A stretch of 64,000 nucleotides of DNA from Pomphorhynchus laevis. Taxonomy: Eukaryota; Acanthocephala; Palaeacanthocephala; Echinorhynchida; Pomphorhynchidae. The translations under genes were made by a program, and so were the position numbers. The stretch is taken from positions 62,001 to 126,000 of the forward strand of contig WNNJ02002244.1 in assembly GCA_012934845.2 (NCBI GenBank). The letters are read 5' to 3'. How positions within the stretch are numbered: position 1 is the stretch's first letter; each line of letters begins with the position of its first letter. Of this stretch, positions 9,146-20,166 are shown one piece after another. Below the pieces are notes generated by a model. It worked only from the letters and a program-made list of their open reading frames with translations. It was not told the origin of the DNA and did not search any database.

Positions 9146-10237
9146 ATGATACGGTTGCTAATATCGCTGTGTGCAGGGTACGTAATTATTTATTACACTT
9201 TAAAACACGCACATTTGCTCGATGTTTGTCAAAAAAATGTGGTCATGTATTCTCATTACAATAGGCACCAGCAGGCAGTTCGATACCTTTTGACCTTACC
9301 CAACGTATCCGTTAATGACGAAAAGAGTGCAAATTCATATAATCTTACTGTGTGTTTTATTTCTGTGAAACGTAATAAATCTTCATTTGAATACCTTCAT
9401 CAATCGATCGCTAGTTTACATTACGGATTAATCAAGGCCAACATGCCTGCATTGTTCGTTGTCGCGTTTGGTGGTGAATATGTAGACAAAATAGTAGCCA
9501 CTAAATTCAAATGGTTCAAAATTCCGGATCTAAAAGATATTGTACAAAATCATGACTTAAAACCAAATTGCAATAATTCGAAGGGCTGTATTGAATATTA
9601 TCATTATATCCATGTCCTAAACATAACGTCTAATTATAAATCAAGTCACTTGCTAATCCTTCAAGATGATGCTCTCGCTCACTCGGGAACAGGCTCGAAT
9701 ATAAAATGGTTACTAGAAAGAAGAGTGCATCAAATTCGTTACTCCAAACCCAAAATTGTAAAGATGTATACACCTGAATATTATCAAAAATACCCAATCA
9801 CAACACATGATATCCTCGAACTGATTGCCTTTACGTACATGATATTCATTATTTGTACGATGAACGGAATGAGAAAGGATGCCTGTTTATCTATTTGTAT
9901 ATTTTTTGTGCTGATTTGCCTCTTTGGTGGTCGAGAAATTTTCTACGAAAAACGACGCTATTTTTACATGCTATTTACGTTAAAACCTTCATATGATGCC
10001 TCTTTGGTTGCTGTATTGTACATAAATCCTATGAATTACGTTCATCATTTAATAAATTGGCTGTTACGAAACAGAAGAGACAACATCGACATAATGATCC
10101 ATAGGTACACTCACAAACAATGTATCACTGATGTTACGCTGGAACCTAATCTTTTTTACCATATTGGCTTTGAATCTGCAGTAGCTCATCCTCGGAACTG
10201 GAAACTATTCACTGATATTCCTTATCATTTGTTTTGA
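9146..10237 (+). CDS. PGAP4-like (TMEM246-like) glycosyltransferase, single exon, 363 aa
   Basis: This is a Golgi-type membrane glycosyltransferase. In animals PGAP4 adds a GalNAc side chain to the GPI anchor of surface proteins. The layout matches that family: a short N-terminal tail and signal-anchor helix (residues 4-20), the start of a GT-A fold (LTVCFISVKRNKSSF, residues 67-81), an acidic metal/nucleotide-binding block LILQDDALAHSG (residues 170-181, QDDA where the family has EDDA), then two adjacent membrane helices inserted into the catalytic domain (about 222-240 and 247-263), and a conserved C-terminal block EPNLFYHIGFESA (333-345). The tandem helices inside a GT domain are the hallmark of the family. 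The frame is intact from an ATG just after an in-frame AT-rich leader, with no introns. It is the best-preserved host gene here. A paralogous function is possible, since invertebrates may carry several family members. Confidence 0.72.
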   Translation: MIRLLISLCAGYVIIYYTLKHAHLLDVCQKNVVMYSHYNRHQQAVRYLLTLPNVSVNDEKSANSYNLTVCFISVKRNKSSFEYLHQSIASLHYGLIKANMPALFVVAFGGEYVDKIVATKFKWFKIPDLKDIVQNHDLKPNCNNSKGCIEYYHYIHVLNITSNYKSSHLLILQDDALAHSGTGSNIKWLLERRVHQIRYSKPKIVKMYTPEYYQKYPITTHDILELIAFTYMIFIICTMNGMRKDACLSICIFFVLICLFGGREIFYEKRRYFYMLFTLKPSYDASLVAVLYINPMNYVHHLINWLLRNRRDNIDIMIHRYTHKQCITDVTLEPNLFYHIGFESAVAHPRNWKLFTDIPYHLF

Positions 10238-10560
10238 TATCATATACTTTCATATGTTACTAAGGAATATTTAGTTTAATTAAGTTTAGATTAATCGTTT
10301 AAATTTAATTAATCAATTTGTTCGTTTTCTTAAGCAAATATCTATATTTAATACTGATCTAAAAATTGATTCCACCGTATTTCAAACAGAATTTTTAAAA
10401 ATGTTAGATTATGCTAAATATATTACAGTATACTGTTAAAATATTATAAAATTATTAAATAATAAAATGTTATAATTATTAAATATAACATTATAATTAA
10501 TTATAATTATTAGGAATAAACTTGTTTCCTTCGATAACATGTTCTAATTTAATCCTAATG
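10238..10560. other. AT-rich 3' flank, no gene seen
   Basis: Mostly A and T with many TAAT and TTAATT runs. It may hold the 3' untranslated region of the glycosyltransferase gene; AATAAA-like words occur near 10460. Confidence 0.4.
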
Positions 10561-10870
10561 AGAATACTATACTACTTCTGCCAATTCCTTGTACCACGTC
10601 ATTCAATCCTAATGGGTACATGGAATTAAGCGTTTCAATCCAAAAATCTTATATATCTAATAGTTTTTGATTTAATATTGTCTTATTTTCTTCAATAATA
10701 TGTTCTAAAATAAATAATTTACAGTATCCTATATCATGTCTTATTAATCTCATGTGCTTATGAAATATAGTTTGACTATTATGCTGTATATTATATATGT
10801 GTTGCCTATTCATCATATTGCAGTTACAATTATAATCATTACTGGATGGATATCCTTTATCTGACATTGC
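10561..10870 (-). mobile_element. Permuted Penelope-like element fragment (copy 3), GIY-YIG core deleted
   Basis: On the minus strand from about 10867 the peptide reads SNDYNCNCN and then jumps to RQHIYNIQHNSQTIFHKHMR, continuing through KLFILEHIIEENKTILN to TLNSMYPLGLNDVVQGI. This matches the fragment at 44883-45360 except that the GIY and YIG blocks between NCNCN and RQHIYN are missing. The copy has no RT part. Confidence 0.75.
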
Positions 10871-10934
10871 TGGGTGAATATCCTTTACATGGAACCGACA
10901 ACTTAGTCGATAAAATATCTTAATATCGATACTT

Positions 10935-11128
10935 CAGTGAGTGCAATTTTAAATCGGCTTCTACTCAAGTATTACTACGACAATAAAATACGGAATAAAC
11001 CGTATACTAGACTACCGGATCATTTGACCACTATAAAAGACATTATGACCAATCCTAATGTCTACATTTTCGCTGACCGTTTTCACGAATCATCACTAAT
11101 GACCAAATACAGCGATAGTGTAACGAGT
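10935..11128 (+). CDS. Possible host exon of unknown gene (channel-receptor-like?)
   Basis: An open stretch begins after a plausible acceptor (ATACTTCAG, ending 10934) and ends at a plausible donor (AGT|GTAAGA near 11128). The encoded 64 residues run from SAILNRLLLKYYYDNKIRN through LPDHLTTIKDIMTNPNVYIF to KYSDSVTSV. The pattern of a short helix, then a segment like TIKDIMTNPNVYIFAD, loosely resembles the ligand-binding lobe after the pore of ionotropic glutamate-type receptors. The resemblance is weak and no neighbouring exon was found. It has no good ATG of its own. Confidence 0.3.
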
Positions 11129-11139
11129 GTAAGATAATT

Positions 11140-11955
11140 GATGCGCCTATGAATGTCTATTTTACACAATTCGATAAAGTTCGTTGAAATAAACGAACAT
11201 CAAATAGTTTAATCATATACACAATCAAACTTGTTATTTAACTCTTTAATTATTTGTAATTTAATTATTTAATACGATTAATTATTAATATTAAATATTA
11301 ATTAGTGTTATGTTTTTAAAAACATAACACTTGAAAAGGACTATTGCAATAATCGAAAATTTGTGAACGATAATTTCTTATTAAATTATTCCTCTCGATG
11401 TTTAAACGCCCTGAACTATAGGACGGTGAACGTATCATTGGACAATATTAAAAATATTTTTAAATAATAACGTATAATTAAATATACTATATTGATGCGC
11501 TTACAATATTAATTAAATAATTATCTGGCATTAATAAATTCATTGTACCATTATAACAGTTATCAGCAGCGTAACAAAATTGAATTGTAATATATTTACG
11601 TTTAATCGCTCTATACACCAGTCCTTTTCTACAACATTGAAAAAATAAATTATAAATTAATTATTGATTATTGTCAATTATAAAATAAATGGCATTTGTT
11701 ATTGTAAACACAAATGTAACATTCAAATTCAAATATATTGAACCGCCGAATACAGTCGAAAATACTTTTGTATTCAATGGAATGGTTCGCAATTAAAAAG
11801 ATGAATTTTATTATTTTTATTTAACATTAGACCAACTGACCAGCTTTTACGACGATTTATTTCGATTATTCACACTTAAATATTGACTTATAAATGTGAA
11901 AATTTTTAATTATATTTTAACATATATTTTTAAGTAAATTTTTTATTAATTTTTT
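11140..11955. other. AT-rich, no gene seen
   Basis: No coding, RNA or repeat signal stands out beyond simple AT-rich sequence. Confidence 0.4.
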
Positions 11956-11959
11956 ATTA

Positions 11960-12265
11960 ATGTTACATCGATCTCACACCTTGGCTTGCCCAGAACTACT
12001 AGTATCGAATAGTGTATGTAAATTTCTACAAACGGACAGGAACACGCAAAGCCAAGAGTTTGAAAACGACCATCAAAACTATATGAAACTCAAAGAAACA
12101 ATATACGACAAATGGATTGATGATAATTGTTTACTTTCTCTTTCCGAGATCGTGATCGGAGTTAGAAATGAATTTAGCATCACAGTTTCCACATCTTTGG
12201 TTGATTGGTGTCTTCGAAATATTCACTACACCGTAAAAATGTACTTTGGTTCCTGTAGCTCGTAA
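11960..12265 (+). pseudogene. N-terminal fragment of a Tc1/mariner-type transposase
   Basis: The 101-codon open frame has, at residues 47-92, YDKWIDDNCLLSLSEIVIGV and then FSITVSTSLVDWCLRNIHYT. This is the second helix-turn-helix pattern of Tc1/IS630-type transposases (leucine-rich helix, then V-S-x-S/T recognition helix, then a Y-T-x-K ending). No catalytic DDE domain or inverted repeats were seen nearby, so only the DNA-binding part remains. It differs from the transposase at the left end of the window. Confidence 0.5.
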
Positions 12266-12269
12266 TACT

Positions 12270-12695
12270 GGGCGTACAATTGATTTGCGATTTGAGTACG
12301 TTCCAAAAAAATATAATTTTTAATTATATTTTTATATATTTATATAAAAACTATATATAAAAAATTATACATTTGTAAAAAATCGTATAATACAATCGAA
12401 ATAATACAAAATTATATAATTAAATTTAACATTATATTTAATGTAACAATTATTCATTTAATTTATTTATAAATTTCAAAATATATACGTATAAATCATA
12501 CGCATTGTAATAATTTCATAAGCGAGCGTATTTCAAAAAGGGGAAAAAGGTGTTTTGAATCAAAGTGTGAATATGGATTATCGGTTAGATATAAAAATCT
12601 CTTTAAGAATCATACAGATTTCTTTTGATGAATAAAGAACACGGTTTATTATCATATATTGTAGCATAAGCGTATATGAATGATTTGAATGCATC
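12270..12695. other. AT-rich, no gene seen
   Basis: Nothing recognisable; it lies between the transposase fragment and the 3' end of LINE A. Confidence 0.4.
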
Positions 12696-12699
12696 TCAG

Positions 12700-15590
12700 T
12701 AATAATAATGCTTTATTTAGCAAAGTATAACAATTTAAAAAATCATAGTACAAAACAGTAGGTCCTGACAAGCGAACCAGACATCAACAAAGAAACCATG
12801 TTGCGATCCACAATATGATTGAGAAGATATACTGAATCTGCGCCGTGGAATAAACAGGTATTTTGTAATTACCAGCGAATTTTCCCTTCTTTTGTAGTTT
12901 TTTTGATGTTCAGTAATGTTTCACTTTGTTGTTGAACCCATTATAAATTGTTCGCTATGCTATACAATCTAATCAGGTCATCACCATTTTTTGAGTCTTC
13001 GTTGGTGGAGCCGAGTTTAAAAATGCTCTCAGGTTCATCGTTCTTAGCTGCTCTGAACAAGGTTTCAAAAATTTTGGCAGTATCTAGTTGTGTAAAATAT
13101 TTGGCTATAAAATTCCGCAATTTTAGTTTATTTTTAAGGAATGTTTTATATTGGGCAATGATTTGTTCGCCTTGAGTTATGCTAAAATACATATACGTGC
13201 TTTCAATGGCCAATAACAAAACCCATTCCATTTTTGATCGTTTTGTTAGTTCTTTTAAGCATGTTAATAGGAAGTATTTTCTTTGTTCTGGAGGGCGGTT
13301 TCGAGCATAAAAGCTGAAGGTGGGAGCCAGGAAAACTTTAGCGATATTTATGCATTCATTTAATGTTACATTCCATCTATATGCATTACTTGCTGTACGT
13401 ATATCTTTAATCATTAATTTTCTCGCTGATGCCAGATCTTTATGATGTGTTAACTTACTATTAAAATGACTACCCAAAATCCTCAAACTCCTGACTGCAT
13501 GTGTGCCCAGTAGCCCGTCATTCAGAGAATCAGCTCTCTTCCATTTATAAGTGATATATTTCGTTTTCTTTTCGTTTAACTCAAGTCCAATATCAATGCC
13601 TATTTGTTTTATTAATTTGACTGTGGTATAAATGTAAGCCTTCACTTTATTGATATCTTTAGTCCATTTCTTGAAGAGGAGAGTTATGTCGTCGGCAAAG
13701 ATGCAACAATCCATGTGTTCGTTTCTTAAGTTTTTGGTGAGATGCACAGTAGCTAGGTTGAATAAAATAGGAGAAATTGGTGAGCCCTGCGGTACTCCTT
13801 TGGAAAGGAATCTAAATTCGTCGTCTGTACCCTCTAGTGAGGCGGATCTAGATTTTAATATCCAACTAATCCGATGAACGAGACTGTTATGTATGTTGTA
13901 ACGATATAATGCATTGAAGATACTCTCGTGGGTTATCGAGTCGAAGGCGGCTGAGAAGTCTAATGAGTATATAATTTTTGCGAAAGAGCTACTAGTAAGG
14001 AACCTTTTCATGTAATTTATTGCCATGGTGGCGCTTTTCTTCTTTCAAAACCCGAAATTGTTACTGGGTAAAATCTTATTATCTTCGAGAAATTTTGTGA
14101 GTTTGTTAGTTACTGCTTTTTCGTATATCATAAGTAGTGAATTTGATATTGTGATTGGCCTCAAATCCTTTTCATTTCTTATTTTTGAGGTCTTTGGAAT
14201 TAGAATAATTTTGCCTTGTCCGATTTCATTCCAGTTTTCAGGGTTTGTTTTCAACATTATTTTAGCCAGAAGGATTTTGTTCTCTCGATTGATCAGTTTT
14301 ATAACGGCCGCTGGAGCAGCTAGTCCATTTGAAGATGTTTTAGGATCCTTCGGCCATGCAATCAGTATGTCTAACACTGTCAAGTTATCATCTTCAAATT
14401 TCCTAGTTAAATTACCTTCTGTTTCTGGGAGAGGGAGCGTTTGTATGTATGGCCCTAGGTTGGCTGTGTGCTTAGCACGAATCTTATCCCATACTGTTTC
14501 TAGTCCTTCCCTAGATATCCATTCCTTAGCTTTGTTACGCCAATCTTGCCAGCGTTCATTTTTAATACACTTCCACCAAGGTTTCGAATATTTACATAAT
14601 TTTTTTAATTCTTTTGATTTGTGTTCCAAAGTTTTGATGTAATATAAGTATGATGCTCTTTCTGCACTTTTTGCATCCCCTTCTGCTTTAGCTGCTTATA
14701 TTTTTCTTTTAAGAGTTTGGAGTTTATTAGGTAGTTTATTGATGTTAGGCATGGATTTGAAAAATGGAGCACTCAGTCTAAGAATGATATCTGAGCATTC
14801 TCTCATAAGGTGTTGATTAGGTACACAATCTGATATCTCCACTAATTTCTTCTTCAAATTTGCGTTAAATATAGTGATTTCTTTTATATTCGGAAGGAAG
14901 CGGTTTTTGTAAATAATTTGATGTGTCCAACTCCAAATGACTGGTTTATGTCCGCAGTCATGGATCTGTGGATCAAGATTTTCAATCCATTTTAATCTCA
15001 AGGCTGGGAATGTTTTACTGGAGAACGCCAGGTCAATCGTGGATGTCTGGTTCTTGGTGTTGAAGAAGGTCGGGGCTTCAGGGATGGAGATATCCATACG
15101 ATTGTATATCATGCCTTGGATTTTTGACCCAAGATTATCGTTAAAGTCTCCAATGATCCAGTAGGGATACGACTCTAAGACTTTCATGAGACCATAATAG
15201 ACTTGTTTTTTATCTTTCTTGGTATTTAATTTTCCAGATTTAATATATATATTTACAAGTAAAGTTCTGACATTATTAAGAAGAAAAGAGAATCCCAACA
15301 TACTGCCCCACTCTTCAACGACATCTAATTCAAGACGTGGGTGAAGCCCTATTTTACATAGAATTACCGAGGCCTTTTCGTTGTTTAATTTGTTAGATAA
15401 GAACGTATAATTCTTTGTAATATGTGAGAGTGTGCTTTCCAATGTCACATTTGAACGTGCTTCTTGAAGTAGTATGATTTCATAGTTAGAGAAAGCAGGA
15501 AAATACGTTAGGTTTTTCATTGATACACAATTCCAACTCATTATATTATATCTTAGTGTATTATTCATTTAATATAGGAATTGGCCACCT
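12700..15590 (-). mobile_element. LINE family A, near full-length non-LTR retrotransposon
   Basis: A single long minus-strand reading frame with endonuclease and RT ends near 12941, followed by a 3' untranslated region with AATAAA (12712-12717 on the minus strand) and a short ATT-rich tail. The 5' limit is near 15590, where LINE B sequence begins at about 15606. No separate ORF1 is seen, so either the family lacks one or the copy is 5' truncated. Confidence 0.8.
12941..15568 (-). pseudogene. LINE A ORF2-type polyprotein: APE endonuclease plus RT, two nonsense codons
   Basis: All segments from 15568 to 12941 share one frame of about 876 codons, interrupted only by TAA at 14696-14698 and TGA at 14045-14047. 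The endonuclease domain (residues 1-225) shows ILLQEARS (catalytic Glu), WIIGDFND, TSTIDLAF and DCGHKPVI. The RT domain shows ILIPKTSKI, SLDFSAAFDSI, GVPQGSPISPILFN and the catalytic IFADDITLL (FADD at 13688-13699). The TGA stands exactly where the RT motif FGFRK has arginine, so it is probably a CGA-to-TGA change. The protein would nick target DNA and copy the element RNA by target-primed reverse transcription. The absence of frameshifts indicates a fairly young insertion. Confidence 0.85.
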
Positions 15591-15605
15591 TGTTTATTTT
15601 ATTTT

Positions 15606-18035
15606 TATTGGCCACCCTCAAGACATTACTCAATTCATCCCAAAGCACATATATACCCACTTTACTACATACATAATCCCCTTACTCATCTTCATCTCAA
15701 GGTCTTTTAACCCCGATGAAGAGCTCCTAAAGATAATCCCTTTTATTAAACTATTCTTGTTCAACCATATCTTTCGAGTTATATCAATCTGTAAGAACGA
15801 TAATCGTATCAGCATAGCCAATGCCTATATCCAATCAGGAGAAATTCACAAGAACGTGACCTCCTGGATTGTAGATTAGGTAGCGGTTTTGACATGTTAC
15901 TTGGTTACTTCAACGACAGAACTGGTCGTTGGATTAATGAATGACTCCACAAAGCCAGGGACGACTATCTTATTCACAAACCACCATCCATCACCTTTCA
16001 TTGCTCTACAACAAATTCGCTCCTCGACATACTACTGCTACATAGGATGTGGTTGTTGAAACCCACCTGTTTTAAGCATTTGCGCCAATAGCTGACCTCC
16101 TCTCATGACCTAAGACGCTGGCGGCTAGAGGAAGATACGTTGCTTAGAAGGAGGTTTCCCTTTATGCCATCAGGGTGGCCTTCTTTCAAGCAGCTATCCA
16201 ACTCTTCCCCCGAATTGGAAATGAGAGTTTGACCGAATTTAATGCCTACCTATCATCGCAAGCTATCGTGACCCTCTTGACTACCTATAGAGGTCCCTTA
16301 TATAATCCCAATACAACAAAACTCAAGGTCCTATCTAAACTGCTACACCTCTCCAATCTTTCTGTTTCCGTTAGACAAGTCCTCTCGAACGGATATTGGA
16401 GCTCTAGATATAGGTTCCAGCTAAGTGGGGATAGTGCGAGCATTGCTCACCTTAATCCTTCCCAGTCTTCCTTTTGGAAGATATTCAAGAAGAAGAAGTT
16501 TGCCTGTTGGAGGGAAAGTGCCTCGGGTTTGATCGGTAGTATATACCTTGACAAAATTTTAGAGGAGTCACTAGCCCTACATAATTATGGAGCCACGCTT
16601 TCTCCCAGCCAATCCCTCCTTGGGTGAATTCAGGAGCAGGGACTTATCTGTTACGGATATCCTTAACTTCTGGGGCCAACTTCCGGCACCTCCAAATTCG
16701 TCGCTCACTCTCTCTCGAGATGTAGCCGGCATCAACCGATCATCATGTAGCCAGCAACATCCGATGTAGCCGGCATCAATTGTAACTGACGTACATTTTT
16801 ACCAAAGAAAAATCGGGTTCATGCCTCAAGCTCCTGCGGTCATTTCGATTCAAAATTCCCTAATTTTCCATCTACGAAAAAGGGCTTGCGCGTAGAATCT
16901 GCGACCATTTAAGTAGGCGTAATCCCACCGAGTTTTCATGGGTTTGTCAAAGGGCGCTCCGTTCATTCAGCAATTGGTGAAGTGAATCAATTTTGTCTGG
17001 TTAACAGTCATCAGCTTGATGTAGCTGTTTTTCTTGACTTTTCTGCCGCATTTGGCCGCATCTACATTCCCTTGGTTATCTCTTCTCTCAGGTCCCTCGG
17101 GCTTCCTGCGAGAATTGTTAACAGGTGGAGATATTGCTGTACACAAAGCGATTCTACCATGAAGACGACCCTGATGCACGTCAGTTCTACCCTATTACAG
17201 GTGTGCCTCAAGGTCCCCCACTTTTTCTTATCTCATATCTTGTTCCATTTTTCGCTTCAAGGCTTTCAAACGCGATCAACATCTTGTGGTATATTTTGAT
17301 GATACAACATCCATGTTTTCTGGACGCAGGTGTAAAAATGTAGTCTTGGACATCAGCCGATTCTTTTTTATAGATTAAAAGATCAGTTATCCTTATTCAA
17401 TCTTATTCTAAACTCTGAAAAATCGCTGGTAGTAGTCTTTCATGCCACCCATGCAACAAAAAAAGAAACTTAAAAGACTAGCACTCTCCGCACTCCTCCA
17501 TTTTGCAACATCAACCAATCCCCATCTTCATGAGTCGAGAAAAATATCCGGGGCTCACCGTTACGGTGAACTGGTCGGCAAAAGCTAACCTGGATAGACT
17601 TAAACGTATCCTGAAGAAATCTAGGTGGGCCCTGAAACGGACTCAGTATCTGTCATTGAATGGGAAAACCCAAGTGCGCCTTCGAGGTACTTGGGCTCTC
17701 TCGGGATTAGTCTTCTTCTCTAGAGGACGTCGCCCAGAGCACAGACTAAGGTTTCTCAAGCTTCTCATCTCGCGATTTCCGACCATAGTCTGCTTCGATT
17801 GGACACTTAGGGGGTGAAAAACCTCGAATGATTCAGTCGGAAGGCGGCACGCTGGTTCGGCTGGGGGCTCAGATCCTACAGAACTTTAGGCCGTGAATTG
17901 CATTGATGAAGACTGCTGCTGTTCCAATAAATTAAAATAATAAAGAACTCAAAAACATTATCGTTGTCATTAATTAGCCTGTCTTACCTGTTGGTTGTTT
18001 GTATTTATTTAAGACAATCTTTATTTATTTATTTA
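15606..18035 (+). mobile_element. LINE family B, copy 1, degenerate
   Basis: The interior of this non-LTR element is related to copies at 18.97-20.16 kb, 43.48-43.72 kb and 61.28-61.90 kb. It starts inside the endonuclease (QDITQFIPKHIYTHF) and ends with a 3' untranslated region (CAGTCGGAAG.CGG block) and a tail CAATCTTTATTTATTTA that matches 43480-43722. The coding part is badly frameshifted. LINE A adjoins its left end in the opposite direction. Confidence 0.75.
15608..17817 (+). pseudogene. LINE B endonuclease-RT gene, broken in many frames
   Basis: The endonuclease remains include ISIANAYIQSGEIHKN, GYFNDRTGRW (the family motif is GDFND, so the catalytic Asp is Tyr here), a C-terminal LLDI block and SHDLRRWRL. 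A linker of about 150 codons (16175-16627) has WKIFKKKKFACWR and FRSRDLSVTDIL. RT remains include LDVAVFLDFSAAF (about 17020), ITGVPQGPP (about 17195) and VVYFDDTTS (YFDD at 17292-17303). A C-terminal piece (17503-17817) has YPGLTVTVNW and RLKRILKKSRWAL. The segments lie in different frames with several stops. The lineage looks R1/Tad-like by its endonuclease and RT spacing, but this is uncertain. Confidence 0.7.
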
Positions 18036-18530
18036 AAAGCTAATTTTTAGTGATTAAAAATTGTGCACGAGCGAACTACTTGACGGAGAATCAAACAATG
18101 TTTAATTTCAAACTAATTCTAATAGAATTTGCACAAACAAGGTAAATTATTCAATGAATAACATACATGAAAAGAAGAGTTCGCGGAACGTCTTCCAACC
18201 AAAAAACTAAACAATCTAGTAGAAATTAATTTATAGTTATCTAAAACAAAAGAAGTATTCCAACAAACTACTCCGATTGTTTGTAGCTAAACTTTTTAAT
18301 CGCATAATTTGTAATTTCGCGAGAAAATACATCTGGGTATACAGAATTTTTTTCACTTCCCCGGATCTCGCAGAAAAATATATTTTTTAGTGTTAACCTT
18401 CAGCAGCTTAGCGCATTTGTATTCAAACCACATTGAAGCTTCTGTTTAGATATAGAACTTGTTGAACGATGACCGACTTGTTAAACGATGAATTAAGATA
18501 TAATGAAATATCGTTATGTGGGACCTGATG
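18036..18530. other. No recognised gene
   Basis: AT-rich sequence between two LINE B copies; no family resemblance found. Confidence 0.4.
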
Positions 18531-18539
18531 CACAAATTC

Positions 18540-20166
18540 TCATGGACAGCACATGCAACGGACCTACATCATGTTTCAACTGTGGTCTTCACCACGATGG
18601 TCAGGAAATACATGATATTTAAAAGCTAATGAGATCGACATGTTACACAGTACATATATTCGTCTTCATTTCGAGAAACTGCTTCAAATGCACAACTATC
18701 ATATAATACTGACGAGATTCTAAAAATTATCAATGCCAAGAATAAAAATTTAAAAAGAAATAGCAGAGCTATAAATTTGATTGGTTCGCTGCATCAACCT
18801 CAATCATCTGCAAAACAGGATACGTCGAAATGCACTAAAAGGTATTCTTCGCTCAGTCTTGCTACTATTAAATTACAAAAAGGCAAAAATGGCAGAAGTC
18901 TACAAGATATGACGGTACTATCAAATCAGTAGGTTGCGCCACGTCGTGATTTCGAGCGGGACATGCACATTTACTGTTGGATATGACATCAGGAGGGGAA
19001 ACCTTTCGGCTGTTGAGCCCAACTAGTATGCCTGTTCTTCCCGATTGCAAGTCAACTCAATGGAAAGTACTAGGGGCCCCTTTTCACGGAACATTCTTCA
19101 GTAGAATTCTGGAGGTGCTTATACTTTTCGTCTTCTATCAGGTCGAGATGCAGACGGTATTGCTCTCCAGCAGGCTAAGTCAATCCGGTTATCTTAAGAC
19201 ATTACTAAATTTATACCAACGTATGTATTCGCCCACTATACTCCACATATAACATATTTTCACTCATCTTCTTCTCAATGTCTTGTAACCATACTTAAAT
19301 GCCATTTAAAATCATCCCTTATACTAAACTACTCTTGTTTAGCCCTGTCTTGCTCAGTGATAACACTCTGTAAAGAAGGTAAAGCATCAGAATATCCAAT
19401 ATCGATATTCTATCATGGATATGACATTTTAATTTGTGTCTTCGACGATAGGGTTAGTCGTTGGATTAAAGCCGCACTCCACAGAGCCAATAACGAGTAC
19501 TTAATACATACACCCTTACATTTCATTGCAATCAACAAATTTACTCCTAGCCATTTTACTGCTTTATGAGAAATGGTTGCTTAAGCCCTTATGAATTCGC
19601 GCCATCAAATTTTCACCTCGCACGACCTACTAGCGGTTACAGGAATATAAATTGCTAAGGAAGAGGTTCCACTTTTATCCAATCAGGATGGTTTTCTTTC
19701 AAGCAGCTATTAAACACTTCCCATTAATAGAAAATACGAGTCTAACCTGATTCAATTTATACCACTCTTCGCAAGCTATCGGGATATTTTAGACTACATA
19801 TAAAGGTCGCATTTTCAATCCCACTACAACAAAACTCAAGGTACTAGCAAAAATGTTACACCTTCCTAATCTTTCTGTTTCCCTCAGACAGGTATACTTT
19901 CACAATTACGGGCACACTCCCTCTCCCAAACTTTCCCTGATAAGCGGTTTCAGGACTAAAGACTTCTCCGTTACGGATATCCTAAAATCATGGGGGTCAC
20001 TTCAAGGAACCGCTAAAACCCATTCGCCACTCTCCACTCATGTATGTCAGCTTCTGACAGATAGTTAGAGAAAGACGGTTGTTATTACGATGATCTTAGC
20101 CACCTCTTCCGATATCGCCGTGATTGACATGGTCGGGGGTTTATGTTTACCAAGGAAAACACCGGT
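18540..20166 (+). pseudogene. LINE family B, copy 2, degenerate, ends in a chimeric junction
   Basis: At 18550-18610 a peptide SCFNCGLHHDGQEIHD resembles a CCHC zinc knuckle of an ORF1 protein (weak). From about 19090 the endonuclease region appears (GRDADGIALQQAKSI, then DITKFIPTYVFAHYTP), matching copy 1 and extending it upstream. Around 19850-20060 are LHLPNLSVSLRQV and FRTKDFSVTDIL, matching copies 1 and 3. At about 20166, in the segment that reads like (T/L)KKNPV in copy 3, the sequence switches without a gap to the C-terminal end of LINE C. The RT domain of LINE B is missing. Stops and frameshifts are frequent. Confidence 0.65.

Noticed and set aside
14045-14047. Selenocysteine at the TGA of LINE A
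   Set aside because: The aligned residue is arginine in related RTs, so CGA-to-TGA mutation is simpler. A second stop (TAA) in the same frame also argues for decay.
13650-14642. Long plus-strand open frames (13650-13877, 14025-14642)
   Set aside because: They are antisense to LINE A, whose endonuclease and RT motifs are on the minus strand.
18540-18640. Retroviral-type gag zinc knuckle
   Set aside because: The third and fourth ligands of CCHC are not convincing and the context is LINE B, so it was noted only as a weak ORF1 trace.
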